Assembly (NCBI RefSeq): GCF_000208745.1
Contig: NC_030852.1
Location: 16,272,419 to 16,336,418 of the forward strand
Length of the DNA stretch: 64,000 bases
Source: Theobroma cacao
Lineage: Eukaryota > Streptophyta > Magnoliopsida > Malvales > Malvaceae
Reading direction: 5' to 3'
Each line of letters opens with the position of its first letter. The first letter of the stretch is position 1. Under the pieces are notes generated by a model. The model was not told the DNA's origin and did not search any database. It saw only the letters and a program-made list of their open reading frames with translations. Shown here piece after piece: positions 10,801 to 22,500 of this stretch. The translations under genes were made by a program, and so were the position numbers.

Positions 10801-13224
10801 CTTCATATTTTCTCTTGGGAATTTCGGCCATGGTGTGTGCATCAAGACTATGATTTTTCCTACCTGATTTTCTCACCGTAATTCATCATTTCCTAACCAA
10901 TTCACTTGAAATAAAATCAAATCCACCATCCACACTTTACATGGAAAATTCGGCCAATGATGGGTAATGGAAGAAAATGAATTTTTCTTGCTTGTTTTTC
11001 ATGCTACACATCACTAACTAACTAAAAACACTAAAATATATTAAAATCCAACGAAATCAAGCATCAAAACTCCTCCCCCCATGTCCGGCCAGCAAGGGAT
11101 TCATCATGAAATCTTGATTCTCAACCATGGAAAATGAAAAAAAACTCATAAGAAAGGTAAATCACAAGCTAGAATTGAAAAATCTTACCTTTTGTCACTT
11201 GTTTCCTTGAATTTTCACACTTTTCCCTTGAATTTTTCCACCTAGGGTTTTTATTCTTCTTTTCTTCCTTTGTTCTTCCTTTGTTCTTGTTTTGGCCGGC
11301 CATATAAAGAGAAATAGACTGATTTTATGCTAATTTATAAGAAAAATATTTAATGGATGAGAATTTGACACATGTCACCATTCCATAGGTCCATGTGTCA
11401 TTCTTACTCATTAAGTAATCTTTCTCCACCATATAAATTTTTTCAATTATCCATGATAATATTGGGTAAAATCCATGTGCTGGACAAGTGTTGGGTGGTG
11501 TAAAATTACCATTTTGCCCCTAGGGTGGCAAAATGACTATTTTACCCCTATGCTTGAAAAAATGTTAGAATTAAAATTTTTTACTTTTCAAACTCAAATT
11601 ATGTTCTAAATAGTCAATCTTAATCAAAAATTTCATCCAACACTCACATCTTAACCTTGGGTGGCAAAATGACCATTTTACCCCTAGGTCATGAAAATTC
11701 CAATTTGACTCCAAATCAGTCCTCGAACTCCGAATCACCATTTTAAGTCATTCTGGGGTTTTAGAATTCTCAATTTCATCTTAAAATCTCTATTTGGACT
11801 AGTTCGAGGCTTAATTCAACTTAGTTGCACTACTAGGTACACTATCGACTTTTAACGATTTTTCGGTGCTTTCCAAGTATGCAAGCATTCTGTCAATCAC
11901 ATGAATGACATGGCTAATATTTTATAAAGTCGGGCTTGACACCATCCCACCATCATCAGCTCATGTGCACTCCACATCGCACATAGCTGGGTCATCATCA
12001 GCTCATGTGCACTCCCACACGCACATAGCTGGGTCATCATTATCACATAAAAAAAACATCTAATGCAAATTCTACATATCAACATATTGTGATAACACAT
12101 GAACCATTATATGGCACACTTTCACAAGATAGAAACATTCACCAAAGGCTTATTCCCTAGGTAGATTTTTGAGGAAAAGTTGGATAAAATCATTCAAATG
12201 TTTTGTGCAAATACATTCACATTCCCAAAACAATTTTGAAATGCAAGTTCACTCATCGGTATTCGTTAAATTTTTACTCAACTCCAACTTCCTCTAATGG
12301 TCTAAATGGGCCGGTGGGGCTTCGTTGGAACCTATCATCACATTGGCATCACAATTAACTCAATTCATACAACTATAAATTCTAAAAGCTATCTATTTGC
12401 ACTATCCTAATAACTTTAAAATGAATGATCAATCTCAACTACAAAACACTCACAAGTCTAATCACTAGCCATTCTCAATACTTAAAAATCAACTCTAATT
12501 TACTACACCTTGGTAGCTTTGTAAATTTGAAATTCTTTCCAATAATTTTCCAAGCTATTATAAAAGCTCTTTTTTTCTCTCTCTAAACACCTAGCTAGTG
12601 AGAGAAAGTATGGAAGTAAGATTTTTTTCAAGCATTTTAAAGTGAGAGAGTGAAAGAGCACAAAGGTTCTATGAAAGGGTGCACAAAAGCATGAAAAGTG
12701 GAGCTAGCTTGAGAGAGTTAAGGAAGCTTGAGGAGAACTCTCATGGAGGATGAAGAAACGTGAGATGGAAGGAAGAAGAAGAAGATGCTGCTGGAGAATG
12801 AAGAAGATACTAGAAGAAAAGGATATTTATAGCTAGAGCTTATCCAATTTTCACTTAAATTATGAAAATGCCCTCAACAAGTGAGCTTGTTCTCCTCCAA
12901 TCCTCTGTGCAATCTTTTTACTCTTTTTGCACTGAAACAAAGTCCAGAATGGTCTAAAAATGCTAGGGTTTAGGAAAACTTAAAAATTTTGACTCGAGAT
13001 GAAAATGACCATTTTGCCCCTACTTTGGAAATCATCATTATTTTTATTTTCTTTGTCCTTTTTCCCTTATTTTCATCATTCATTTATGCCTTAGGCCTAC
13101 TTAGGCCTTAATATTGTTTGAAAGCCTACTTCTCGGGGCTTATTAAGGAAATGATGAAATTACCCTTAACTCGTGTTGTCATGTCTACACCTAGTTACGA
13201 GGCTATAGAGGTTAAGGTTTCATA
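7806..13224 (-). mobile_element. Tk1 solo LTR, interrupted by a Tk2 solo LTR
   Basis: Starts TGTCACGACC and ends GGTTTCATA (consensus GGTCTCACA). Five-base repeats ATCGT at 7801-7805 and 13225-13229 are a perfect TSD. Removing the nested insert with one of its TSDs (2,964 bp) leaves 2,455 bp, the usual Tk1 LTR size. There is no internal region, so it is a solo LTR. It splits the SireC post-pol gene; the reading frame is continuous across the site when LTR and one TSD are ignored. Several CTGCAG-centred palindromes lie at 8605-8790. Sense is minus, inferred from the related LTR and PBS at 57661-60376. Confidence 0.93.
8983..11941 (-). mobile_element. Tk2 solo LTR nested in the Tk1 LTR
   Basis: Begins TGTCACGACC and ends GGGCTTGACA, 2,959 bp, flanked by perfect 5-bp TSDs CCATC (8978-8982 and 11942-11946). 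Removing it restores the host LTR order ATACCATC then CCACCATCATCAGCTC, seen uninterrupted in other Tk1 copies near 50720 and 55850. Its right 1.6 kb is homologous to 1-1636. No gag/pol sequence is present. Open frames inside (for example 10108-10320) match nothing and have no codon pattern. Confidence 0.95.
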
Positions 13225-13824
13225 ATCGTAATTCTCAAGCATTTCAGAGTCTCCCTCTTCACATTCGATTTTAAGCAAACTTCCTAAGTCTATAGCAGTC
13301 ACAACAAATTCCTTTCCATTTATGAAAACATTCAAACCATCCTTAACAAAATCTTTAGGATCCTCTAGTTCATTTTCTTCTGAAGTTATGCTAGTATAAA
13401 ATTCTTTTACAAGGCTAAGACTATAGGTTTGGTTCTTGAATGTGCTAAATTTTTTTTGGTTCATTTTCTCAAAGTAATCTAACAAAACTACTTGAATTTT
13501 AGGATTTTCATTAAAGCTCTTCCAGTCAATAAATTTTCCACCATGTAATTGGAGCATTTTCAATTTTCCTGAATCTATCCTCATGGGTTTTATTTCTAAA
13601 CTTTGAGGACAGAATCTTACCTTTCTTAGAGAATTTTTCTTTTTCTTTCTTTTTCTCTACTCTGTGTTCCTTCTCTGTATGTGTTTTCTTAATTTTCTTA
13701 ACCTCAGAGGCGGACACAATCTTTTTCTTCTTTTTCTAAATTTTTGCTTGTGGACTCTCCTCCATTGGTCATTTGCCCTTATTCTTTTCCAGAATTTCTT
13801 TTGATAGAGAGGATTTTACCATTA
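13225..13824 (-). pseudogene. SireC post-pol (env-position) gene, N-terminal part
   Basis: The likely start is the ATG at 13824 (minus), by alignment with SireB 44616. A basic, lysine-rich N-terminus (KKKKKIV, KKIKKTHTEKEHR, KKEKEKFSKKGK) is followed by the domain segment SSKFRNKTHEDRFRKIEN, KFIDWKSF, LVKEFYTSI, VKDGLNVFINGKEFVVTA and DLGSLL. The basic leader could be a nuclear-localisation or nucleic-acid-binding region; that is inference. Internal stops and one frame change near 13560 inactivate it. The Tk1 insertion point is within an ENYD motif corresponding to EKYD in SireB. Confidence 0.78.
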
Positions 13825-14211
13825 GGTTTTGAGATGTTTTTGACTTAGGGTTTGAGGATTAGGAAGAAATGGGGTTTTGGGTTTTCAGAGTAGAGGTTTC
13901 TGGTAGGATAAAAATGGACGATGTGGATGAGGAGTTATGAAAAACCGTCTGACTCTCCCTTAAATGCTGTCAGTTTTTCTTCTTTTTAAAATTTAAAACT
14001 TTGCCTCTCATTTTTTATTTTTCAGTTAGGTGACTACCTTTTTTTTTACCCGATAGACTATTCTTTTTCACTATTTTACTCATTTTCTCTTTAACTAACT
14101 GAGTCTTATTATTTAAAGAGACAGAACACTCATAGTTGACTAAGAAATTCTTAGTCGACAAAGTCCCTTCTATTTTGTGAATGGAAAACTAAAAAAAAAA
14201 TTTTCTTACAG
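13825..14211 (-). other. SireC spacer between pol and the post-pol gene
   Basis: Noncoding. It corresponds to 44221-44615 in SireB and carries inverted copies of the GTCGACTAA-type motif near 14133-14165 (AGTTGACTAAG then CTTAGTCGAC), the motif also repeated in the LTR. No other feature is visible. Confidence 0.55.
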
Positions 14212-16354
14212 CTCCTGCACATTAATTATTCCTAAATTTTCTCCTAATTTCACAAAATCTATCCTCATTTAGGGGTTTGGTGAAAATATTAGCTATTGTT
14301 TCATGGTGCTAACAAACTTAATTTTAATGTCTCCTTTAATTACATGAGCTTTGATAAAGTGATGCTAATCTCAATATGCTTGGTCCTAGAGTGCTGTACA
14401 AGATTCTTTGATATATTAATGGCACTAGTGTTATCACAAAATATTGGTATAATATGCAAGGTTATGCCAAAGTCTTTTAATTGTTGTTTAATCCACAAAA
14501 TCTGAGCACTACAACTACCTAAAGAGATATATTCAGCTTCAGCTATGGATAGTGCAACAGAATTCTTTTTTTTTGCTTGACGAAGATACAATTATGCTTT
14601 CTAGAAATTGACAAGTTCCACTAGTACTCTTTCTATCAGTTTTGCTTCTAGCAAAGTCTGCATCTGAATATCAAATAAGATCAAAGGATAATTCTCTAGG
14701 ATATCAAATTCCTAAAGTTTGTGTGTCTAAGAGGTATTTAAAAATTCCTTTGACCACAGTCATGTGTGATTCTTTAGGTTGTGATTGAAAACCGTGCACA
14801 CAAACACAAACTCAATTGAATATTAGGCTTACTAGTAGTTAAGTACAGCAAGGATCCAATCATACCTCTATAGAGCTTTTGATCAACACGTTTTTCTTTT
14901 TCATCAGCATCAAGTTTGGTGGATGGACTCATTGGTGTGCTAATTGATTTCAGCTTCAGCATGTCAAACTTTTTCAACATGTCTTGAAGATATCTTTCTT
15001 GGCTGAGGATATTCCTTCCTCATTTTGTTTGATTTGAAGGCCAAGAAAGAATTTTCGCTCACCCATCATGCTCATTTCGAATTCACGCTGCATCTTTTCA
15101 GCAAAGTTCTTGCACAAAGCCTCATTAGTTGCACCAAACACAATATCATCCACATAAATTTGAACAACAATTAAATCATTCAAGCATTTTTTGACAAATA
15201 GTGTTGTATCAATGCTTCCTCTACTATACCCTTTCTCAACTAAAAACCTAGAGAGAGTATTTCATACCAAGCTCTTGGAGCTTGTTTTTGTCCATACAAG
15301 GCCTTATGAAGTTTCAACACATTATCTGGTTTTTCATAGTCTTCAAATCCGAGGGGTTGCTCAACATAGACTTCCTCTTGAATGAAACCATTTAAAAATG
15401 CACTTTTTACATCCATTTGTAATAATTTGAAGTTCATAAAACATGCAAACGCAAGCAATAATATAATGGCTTCAATCCTAGCGACAAGTGCAAAGGTTTC
15501 ATCATACTCAATTCCTTATTCTTGGTTATACCCTTGAGCTATTAACCTAGCTTTGTTCCTAATAACATTTCCTTGCTTATCTACCTTATTTCTAAAGACC
15601 CATTTTGTGCTAACAATAGGATGATTTAATGGCCTAGAAACCAGTGTCCATACTTGATTTCTCTCAAATTGATGAAGCTCTTTTGCATGGCCAAAATCCA
15701 GCTTTCTTTTTTTTTTTGCCTCCTCAAGGCTTTTAGGCTCAATTTGTGAGATGAAAGCTGTGAATTCACAGGATTCTCTAGTTCCTCTCCTAGTCTTGAC
15801 TCCTTGAAAAATATCACTTATGATTTGCTCTTATGGATGATCCTTGATATACCTCTAGCTTTTTGGAAGATCAATGTGTTGACTTTCAAACTTTTGCAAG
15901 GTTTCTAAGGTTGAAGGTTCTGTTTCTCTTCTTAGGGAATTTTCTTCATTGTTTTTCTTGTCATCTAAGCTCATTTCTTCCATTTGTTTTTCAAGGTCAT
16001 TAGTATTATCTTCATCAGTAGGAATTTCCTTTTGCAAGGCATTGGATTCATCAAAAACTACATGGATAAACTCCTCAACGGTTAAAGATCTTTTGTTAAA
16101 GACTCTATAAGCTTTTGTGTTCAATGCATATCTTAGAAATATAGCTTCATCACTTTTAGCATCAAACTTTCCTAAAGGATGTTTTTCAATGTTCAACATA
16201 AAACATTTGCAGCCAAAGCTTCTAAGGTGAGAGATATTTCGTTTTCTACCTTTGTATAGTTCATATGGAGTCTTTGATATCATGGCTCTTATTGACACTC
16301 TATTAAGGATGTAAGTTGTTGTGTTTACAGCTTCTGCCCAAAAGTACTTTGGTA
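14212..16354 (-). pseudogene. SireC copia pol: integrase C-terminus, RT and RNase H, decayed
   Basis: Copia polyprotein remnant read right to left. The integrase C-terminal part begins near 16345 (ISKTPYELYKGRKRNISHL, SFGCKCF). An acidic linker follows (15855-16000), then RT with MDVKSAFLNG near 15410, ALYGQKQAPRAWYE near 15275 and the catalytic YVDD in QIYVDDIVFGATNEAL near 15145. RNase H follows, with SIAEAEYISLGSCSAQILW near 14530 and FCDNTSAINISKN near 14420. Frames change repeatedly and stops are frequent; RT upstream of MDVKSAF is badly damaged. Compared with SireB, gag, protease and the integrase zinc finger and DDE core are missing because homology stops at 16355. Confidence 0.88.
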
Positions 16355-16446
16355 AATTAACTATTTGTCATCAGCATATTGTTTTCAGATTTTACTTTTG
16401 CCATTAATCATCCAACAGATATAGTATGATCAACATCCATATATAT
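16355..16446 (+). repeat. Direct copy of SireC 6027-6118
   Basis: About 92 bases starting AATTAACTATTTGTCATC match 6027-6118 with about four differences, in the same orientation. At 6027 the segment belongs to the SireC 3' noncoding region; here it abuts the broken 5' end of SireC pol. It may be a remnant of a second element or a product of template switching or recombination. Confidence 0.8.
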
Positions 16447-17160
16447 GTGTTAAGGATGGTCTGAATTTCTTCATAAATGGATTGTATTCTTGATCTCCAA
16501 ATCTCCTTGAATCCTTCAAATTCTTTCAATGACTTTGTGGCTTGACTCTCAGATGTCAATCTGGTGTTTCTTCATTTTTTTTTCTCTTTTGAAAGGTTCT
16601 TTTTATAGGCTTTGAAGTTAGGCCAAGTTGGGTGAAGAAAGAAGTCAATTTAAGCCAGGATTTCCTCCTCAGACTATGTGAGTCACAGCTTTGCCCAATC
16701 AATTAACAGAAATTGTAATTGCTCTAGGACTGCAACAGTGTGTCAACTTCGATATGATTTTTAACCACATTCCAAGATGAACTAGGTGAAGTGGTAAACA
16801 TAAAAGTTTATCTTTTTCTCTTATCTTTCCAATGGTCCAAGAATCGCTTCATTTAGAGCTCTGTAGATAGAGTTTTGGCCAGAATACCAAAACATATGCA
16901 GTGGAAGTCTGCACCTCAAAATTGCTCATCCTTTTTTCATTAAATTCTTCTTTTATCAAACACCTACAAAAGCACAAATAAATCAATAACAACCTATCTT
17001 AACCACATTAACACCAAATTAAGCATAAAATTAACTAAGATTAGATTGACTCACCTAAAATAATTAAATAAAATTTACTAATTTCTATACATTACTACAA
17101 GAATTACACTACTTTATTATCAAAATTAAGCCCAAATAACTTTATATTATAGAGTTATCA
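16447..17160 (-). repeat. Athila-like LTR fragment (variant b), minus orientation
   Basis: It contains the shared LTR module in reverse (16765-16870) and an ACACCTACAAAAGCAC stretch like those in the LTR fragments at 23500 and 25040. It ends TAGAGTTATCA, the complement of the LTR start TGATAACTC. The sequence from 16447 to about 16760 has no recognised relative in the window. No genes. Confidence 0.55.
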
Positions 17161-18260
17161 GAAACATATAGTTATGATTTAATTTTATGTGATATTCTTG
17201 TGTTAGCTTTATTTTAGAATGTGACTTCCAATAATTTGAGCACTATATTCTTTTACTTAGAATTTTTATGTGATTTAGAGAGAGTTTATGTTAATGAAAA
17301 AGTATAGTGAAGTCACGAATTCTAGAATTTGTTTGATTCTCTCTTAAAGTGAAATCTTAGATAACACTTAGGATAGAAAGTGATTAAGGGTACCTTTGGA
17401 TCGTTTGAGCATTTTTGAGTTTACCTTATTATATTTATCCTTAGTCACCCTTTTTGAGCCTAATTTACCTTTTTTTTTGTAAATACATAATTGTATTAAC
17501 CTTAACCTGCCTATTTAAATCCAACAATTTGAACCATTCTCCCTTTAAGTATTTTAATATTTTTAGGGAATGGTTTAAGCTTAAAGATAAATTAAGGGAA
17601 AAAGGTGAAAAAAAAAACTAAAACAAATAAAAAGCAAAAAAATAAAAGGCGATGGTTGTTAGAAAAATTATCGTTTATTTGTAATTGTCAAAAATAAGTT
17701 CGAAGGTGTATAAAAAAAAGAAAAGAAATAAAGTGTGTTGTACAAAGGAAAGTTTACTTCAAGTTTCGGGGTGCTATACAAAAAAAAATTTGAGCTCTTT
17801 ATATGTCCTAGATTGATTAAGTGCTTAGGGTGAATTTGTGCCTAAATATATCCTTTATCATACCTTGACCCTAACTTTACATTATAAGCTTATAATGACC
17901 TATTGATCCTTGAATCAGTGTTATTCTACATTAGTGGAAAGAGAGATGAAAAACAAACTTATGGGATCCTGGTAATAACTTATGTTTAGATTTGGCATAA
18001 CCTAATTCGAATTGCATGATATTCTTTGTAAAAGATTATAGACACACATAGGAAGTCCATTCGAAAAATAAATTTTCACTTGAATTGATGCATGACTTTA
18101 AAGATTAGCTATGTTTTACCTTTAGCCGGAATTGGGATAATTTCTAAGGGAAAAATTAGGAAATCATGATTTGGTAATTCTATCTCTTGTTCAAGTATTT
18201 TATGTTCAGTTTTCTTTATTTTCTTTTGCTCAAAGACTAGCAAAATCATAAGTTTAGGGG
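17161..18260 (+). mobile_element. Athila-like 3' internal noncoding region
   Basis: Homologous in inverted orientation to 25500-26660, for example TACATTAGTGGAAAGAGAGATG against its complement near 25610 and GAATTCTAGAATTTGTTTGATTC near 17318. It ends AAGTTTAGGGG at 18250-18260, a polypurine-tract-like run directly before the LTR start. This is the stretch between the post-pol gene and the 3' LTR. No open frame of interest. Confidence 0.65.
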
Positions 18261-18490
18261 TGTGATAACTCTATTATATTGTGAAACCTTAACCTTCATA
18301 GACGCGTGACTCAAGGTGAAACTTATGTTTAAAGGTTTAATTTGAGCTAATGATGCTAGTTTTACGTTACTTATAATTATTTTATATCATTATAAGAGTA
18401 GGATCAAAAATAATTTTAATTGGTGAAGAAATGTGCATAATGAACAGTAGCCCTATTTGCATATATTTTGGTTTTTCAAGTATATCTCCC

Positions 18491-18620
18491 ACTACAGAAG
18501 TTCAAATAACATGATGTTTGGACCATTAGAAATCTAAGAGGCAAGGCTACAACTTTGATGTTTACCACTTTTCCCAATTCTAGCAGGAAGGTGGTCAAAA
18601 TCTTTGTCGAAATGAAAGGA
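18491..18620 (+). repeat. Shared LTR module M (representative copy)
   Basis: A stretch of about 130 bases running from ACTACAGAAG through AAGGCTACAACTTTGATG and CCACTTTTCCCA to GGTCAAAATC. Recognisable copies on the plus strand are near 21100-21225, 21290-21410, 42491-42620, 50289-50420 and 55405-55535. Copies on the minus strand are near 16765-16870, 22750-22870, 23335-23440, 24255-24375 and 24850-24960. It occurs in Athila-like and Tk1 LTRs. It is not coding. Confidence 0.8.
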
Positions 18621-19744
18621 CTATGCTAGAAGAATAGAAAATTGGTAGAATGTTTGAGCACCGCGGTGCTGGAAATTGAGAGCCGCAGCCCTCACCGTAA
18701 ATTCCACAAATAACAAGATTTTGGGGTTTTTGAAGCTAGGACTTTTGAGGGCTACTTAAGGGACCTCTTTTAGAGGATTTTGAACCTTTCCCTAGTGTCA
18801 AAAGAGTAAAAGATTGCACAAGAACAAGAGGAAGACAAGTGGCATTGCTAAGGGCATTATTGTAATTTCATGAACAATTGGATAAGCTTTAACAATAAAT
18901 ATCTTCATTCTCCAGCACCTTCCTCAGATTTCCATCACTTTATCTTCTTCTTCTTCCTCCCATCCCACATTTCTTCACCTTCCATGGGAGTACTCTTCAA
19001 GCTTCCATAACTCTCTCAAGTTAGCCTTCATTTTCATGCTTTTCTGCATTTTGTTTATAAAACCTCTTATGCTCTTTCACTCTTTCACCTTAAAACCCTT
19101 GAAATGTCTTAGGTCAATACTTTCTCTCACTACCTAGGGTTTTAGAGAAAGAAAGAAAGACCTTTTATAATAGTTTTGGAATTCTTAAGGAGATATTCAA
19201 TTACAAATCTAGCAAGGTGAGCGTTGAAATTGAGTTGATATTTTAGTTGTTGAGAATGATTAATAGTTAGATTTATGAGTGTTTTGTAGTTGAGGTAGTT
19301 TATTCATATTGGTGTGATTATAATAGTGCAAATAAATAGCCACTTGATGGTAGTTGGAAGCTAGTTAGGAATAACTAGCGGAACATGATTTAGGAGATAG
19401 CTTTTAGAATTATGGTTTTGTGATTGTGATGCTAATGTGTGATAGGCTCCACTGAAACCCCACATCACCATTCGGGACATTAGTGGAAGTTGGAGCTGCT
19501 TTAAGAATCAACAAAGATAAGTGAGTGAACTTGCATTTCAAAACTGTTTTGGGATATGTCAATGTATTTGGACAAATATTTTGAATGATTTATCCAATTC
19601 TCTTAAAAAAAAAATGCATGGGAACAAGCCCTTATGAAATGTTTTTATGTTGTGAAATGGAAAGTGTGATGAATCCATGTGTTTCTGTATAATGTTGATA
19701 TATATATATGTATAGTACATTGGTAGATAATATTGTGTAATGGA

Positions 19745-19940
19745 TATAACCGTGTGTGTGCACGATGTGGGGGGATGCACATACTGATAATGACAGTGGT
19801 TAGGTAGGCGGATGATGATATTGCCCGTGTGCACGATGTGGGGGGATGTACACAACGACATTAGATGTGCATGATGTGGGGCAATGCACACGATGACTCT
19901 AGCTAGGTGCACAATGTGGGGGGATGCACATGAGTTGGGG
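19745..19940 (+). repeat. Degenerate GTGCACGATGTGG minisatellite in the Tk1 LTR
   Basis: Four irregular units of the form GTGCACGATGTGGGGGGATG separated by 20-50 bases. The inverted equivalents in minus-oriented Tk1 LTRs are the 42-bp arrays at 36293 and 42972. An open frame on the minus strand (19559-19912) is a by-product of the repeat. Confidence 0.75.
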
Positions 19941-22500
19941 AGGCGGTGGATGTATATATATACATATGTGTTTGCATATGTTCACATGTATTAATGTAAT
20001 AAAGATTTTATGAATAACATGTGTGACTATAATATATGTGAAATCTTGCTTGCTGAACCTAGAGCATTTTTTTAGTGTTCCAAATTGATTTGCATTGCAG
20101 TGAATGGTTTATTTGGGATGAAAGGAAGTCTTTCTTGTTGCTCTGTTTCTCGTTGTAGCGAGAATGAAACTTTCTGTTCCGCTTATCATTTGGCTAGTTT
20201 TTGCCATATTTTTCACTTTTCCAATTTCATGTTGAATACGAATTCTCTATCGTCACATGATTGATCAACCAAGGGTTCAATTGAGGGTTTTGATAAGGAC
20301 TTAAGCTAAAGTGCATCGTTTTCAAATAAGTGCATTATGATTTCAAACTTTTCCTTATTATATTGCTTGTTCCCTTCATATGTTCACTCATTGGGTTTAT
20401 ACTCATCGTTTTCAACTTCATGTTTTCAGATCAAGAGACAGCTGGTAACTAAGTCGAGGTGTCTCCGTATATTTGACCCTTGGTAAGTGTCTCGGCATTC
20501 AGTAGATGTACATTCGTCTGAGTCTCTCCACTGGAAATCGAGTCTTCCTTTTTATATGTATAAACAAACCTTATGTAAATTGTTAAGACATATATTTTAG
20601 ACAATGTATGTATATTTGGATTGGTATGCCACTAAGAGTCGGAAATGGTTAGCATTATTTTGGTTCGAAATTACGAAATGTGACTTTAGTAACTTTGATG
20701 GAATAATGAGCAGGATAATATAGATAGGTTTGCTTGGGCTTAATGGACTACGTCCATTGAGTCCATGGGCCAGTCACGGCATGGAAATCGGGTCGTGACA
20801 TATATAGAGTTATTTTGACATATTTTGGGGTATTAAGTAGTTAGATCTTTGAGATTTTAGATGCAAATTTTAGCATTTTAGGTGTTTTTCTAGTTTAAGT
20901 TTGATTACTTGTTAAGTGGTTAATTTAAGTTATTTTAGTTAAATTTTATGTTATTTTGTTTTAAATTACTTTAAGAGTAGTTATTGCTAACTTCTCTTGT
21001 TGCTGTTGCAGGACATTTGATGAAAAAGGCTCATTTGATGAAAATTAGTGCAAGTACGGTGATGGCTTCATTCGTAGATATTTTGGTATTTTGACCATAT
21101 CTCTCTCTACAAAACTCCAAATAAGGTGATTCTTAGACCACTAGAATTATGAGAAAAAGGGATACAATGTTTATGTTTACAAATTTGCCCAGTTCTAATC
21201 AGATCATGATCAAAATATTTGTCTAATTTGAAGCACTCTAGTAGTATTCATGGACTGAACATGATGTGGTATTTGGAGCATATCTTTTAATCCAGAAGTC
21301 CAATTAACATTATTAATGCCATTGAAAAGCTAAGAGATAGGGCTACAATTTTTATGTTTACCACTTTTCCAGGTTTGGAACAGATCATGATGAAAATCAC
21401 GTTCGAAGTTGATAAATTGCTGCAGCACTGAGAGAACAAGGTTGTAGCACTGGTGAAAAAAGGCTCACCATACCATTTTTTGGAGAGCTCAACGTCGCAG
21501 TGTTGGTCGATTTTCTAAAAATAAAAAAAAAGTTGATGGAATTTTGGAAATTAGGTTATTTGGATCCTATTTAAGGAACCATTTTCAGAGACTTTAAGGG
21601 GAGGCAACAAGCAACTATTCTAGAGATTTGAAGCCAAGAACAAAGCAAGAAAATAAGAGAATTGGAGGGAGAATCAAGATCACAAAGTTACAACTATTAG
21701 TTTTCTCTATTTACTTTGGCGTTTCTTTTATTTTTTTTGACTTGGATTCATGGCTAAATTTCTTTGGATGTTGTTTTTATTAGTTATTATGAGCTAAATT
21801 TATTTTTCTAGGATTGCAATTGAACTCACATGTAATCTAAATTTGTAATTTCTTTCTTTCTTATCTTTAATGGGATTTGAATTGTTTATTCCAGTTTGTT
21901 CTTAATGCTTGTAATTGCTTTATCACCAATTAAATTGATTTAGGAACCTAAATAAACTTGGGATAGGGAGTTTAATGTAGACTAAAATTGGGATAGCATA
22001 TGATCATATTAATTCATTTGCGTATAGGATATGGATATGCCTATAGGCCTTATGTAGCTAGATTAGAGCCTGAATGTAATGAGTCTATTTTTATTTCAAT
22101 TCACATAGGGATATAGTGTTTTGGTTAAAATAGATATTTTTATAAGATGAGTCGAGAGACCCTTATAAATAATTAAGGATTTTAGATTAGCAATTCAATC
22201 CATTGAAATAAGTTAAAAAAGAGAGTTAAGATTTAGATGAAGAGTAAGGGATATTGTAATCGTAGGCTTGTTTGATTTGATTTTTACTCGAGTTATTATT
22301 ACTTTGATTTTTCTTTTTTGTTTAAATTTTGGATAATTAGTTCTAGTTAATCAATTAATTTTGGTTGTTTGGATAATATTAAATTGTTCTAATTTTAGTC
22401 TTTAGTAAAATTTTAGATCAATTCTCTATGTGATCGATACTCTGCTTACTTATATACTATCTATTCGATAGTATACTTGCGTAGTAGAATTTTAACTGAC

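Larger units (their letters stand above)
4621..16354 (-). mobile_element. SireC: Sirevirus-like Ty1/copia element, 5'-truncated
   Basis: Read on the minus strand it has the C-terminal half of pol (16354 to 14212), a spacer, a post-pol gene, a 3' noncoding region with degenerate polypurine tracts, and a 3' LTR. Gene order, LTR and proteins match SireB (33323-48485). Gag, protease, the integrase core and the 5' LTR are missing: homology ends abruptly near 16355. A Tk1 solo LTR (7806-13224) with its own nested Tk2 solo LTR interrupts the post-pol gene. All frames are broken. Confidence 0.85.
18280..20800 (+). mobile_element. Tk1 solo LTR with a foreign segment in its upstream part
   Basis: Starts TGTGAAACC, ends GGGTCGTGACA, 2,521 bp, with a perfect TSD TATAT at 18275-18279 and 20801-20805. 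After the first 28 bases (to about 18307) the expected Tk1 sequence is replaced up to about 18788, where homology resumes at AGTGTCAAAAGAGTAAAAG. The replacement resembles Athila-type LTRs: it has the shared module (18491-18620), the perfect palindrome AGCACCGCGGTGCT (18657-18670) and GGGCTACTTAAGGGACC. In the other copies the same interval holds a sequence that includes GGGCAAAATGGTCATTTT. No internal region, hence a solo LTR. Confidence 0.92.

Noticed and set aside
19559..19912. 117-codon minus-strand frame rich in His and Cys
   Set aside because: Generated by the GTGCAC minisatellite of a Tk1 LTR and absent from other copies.
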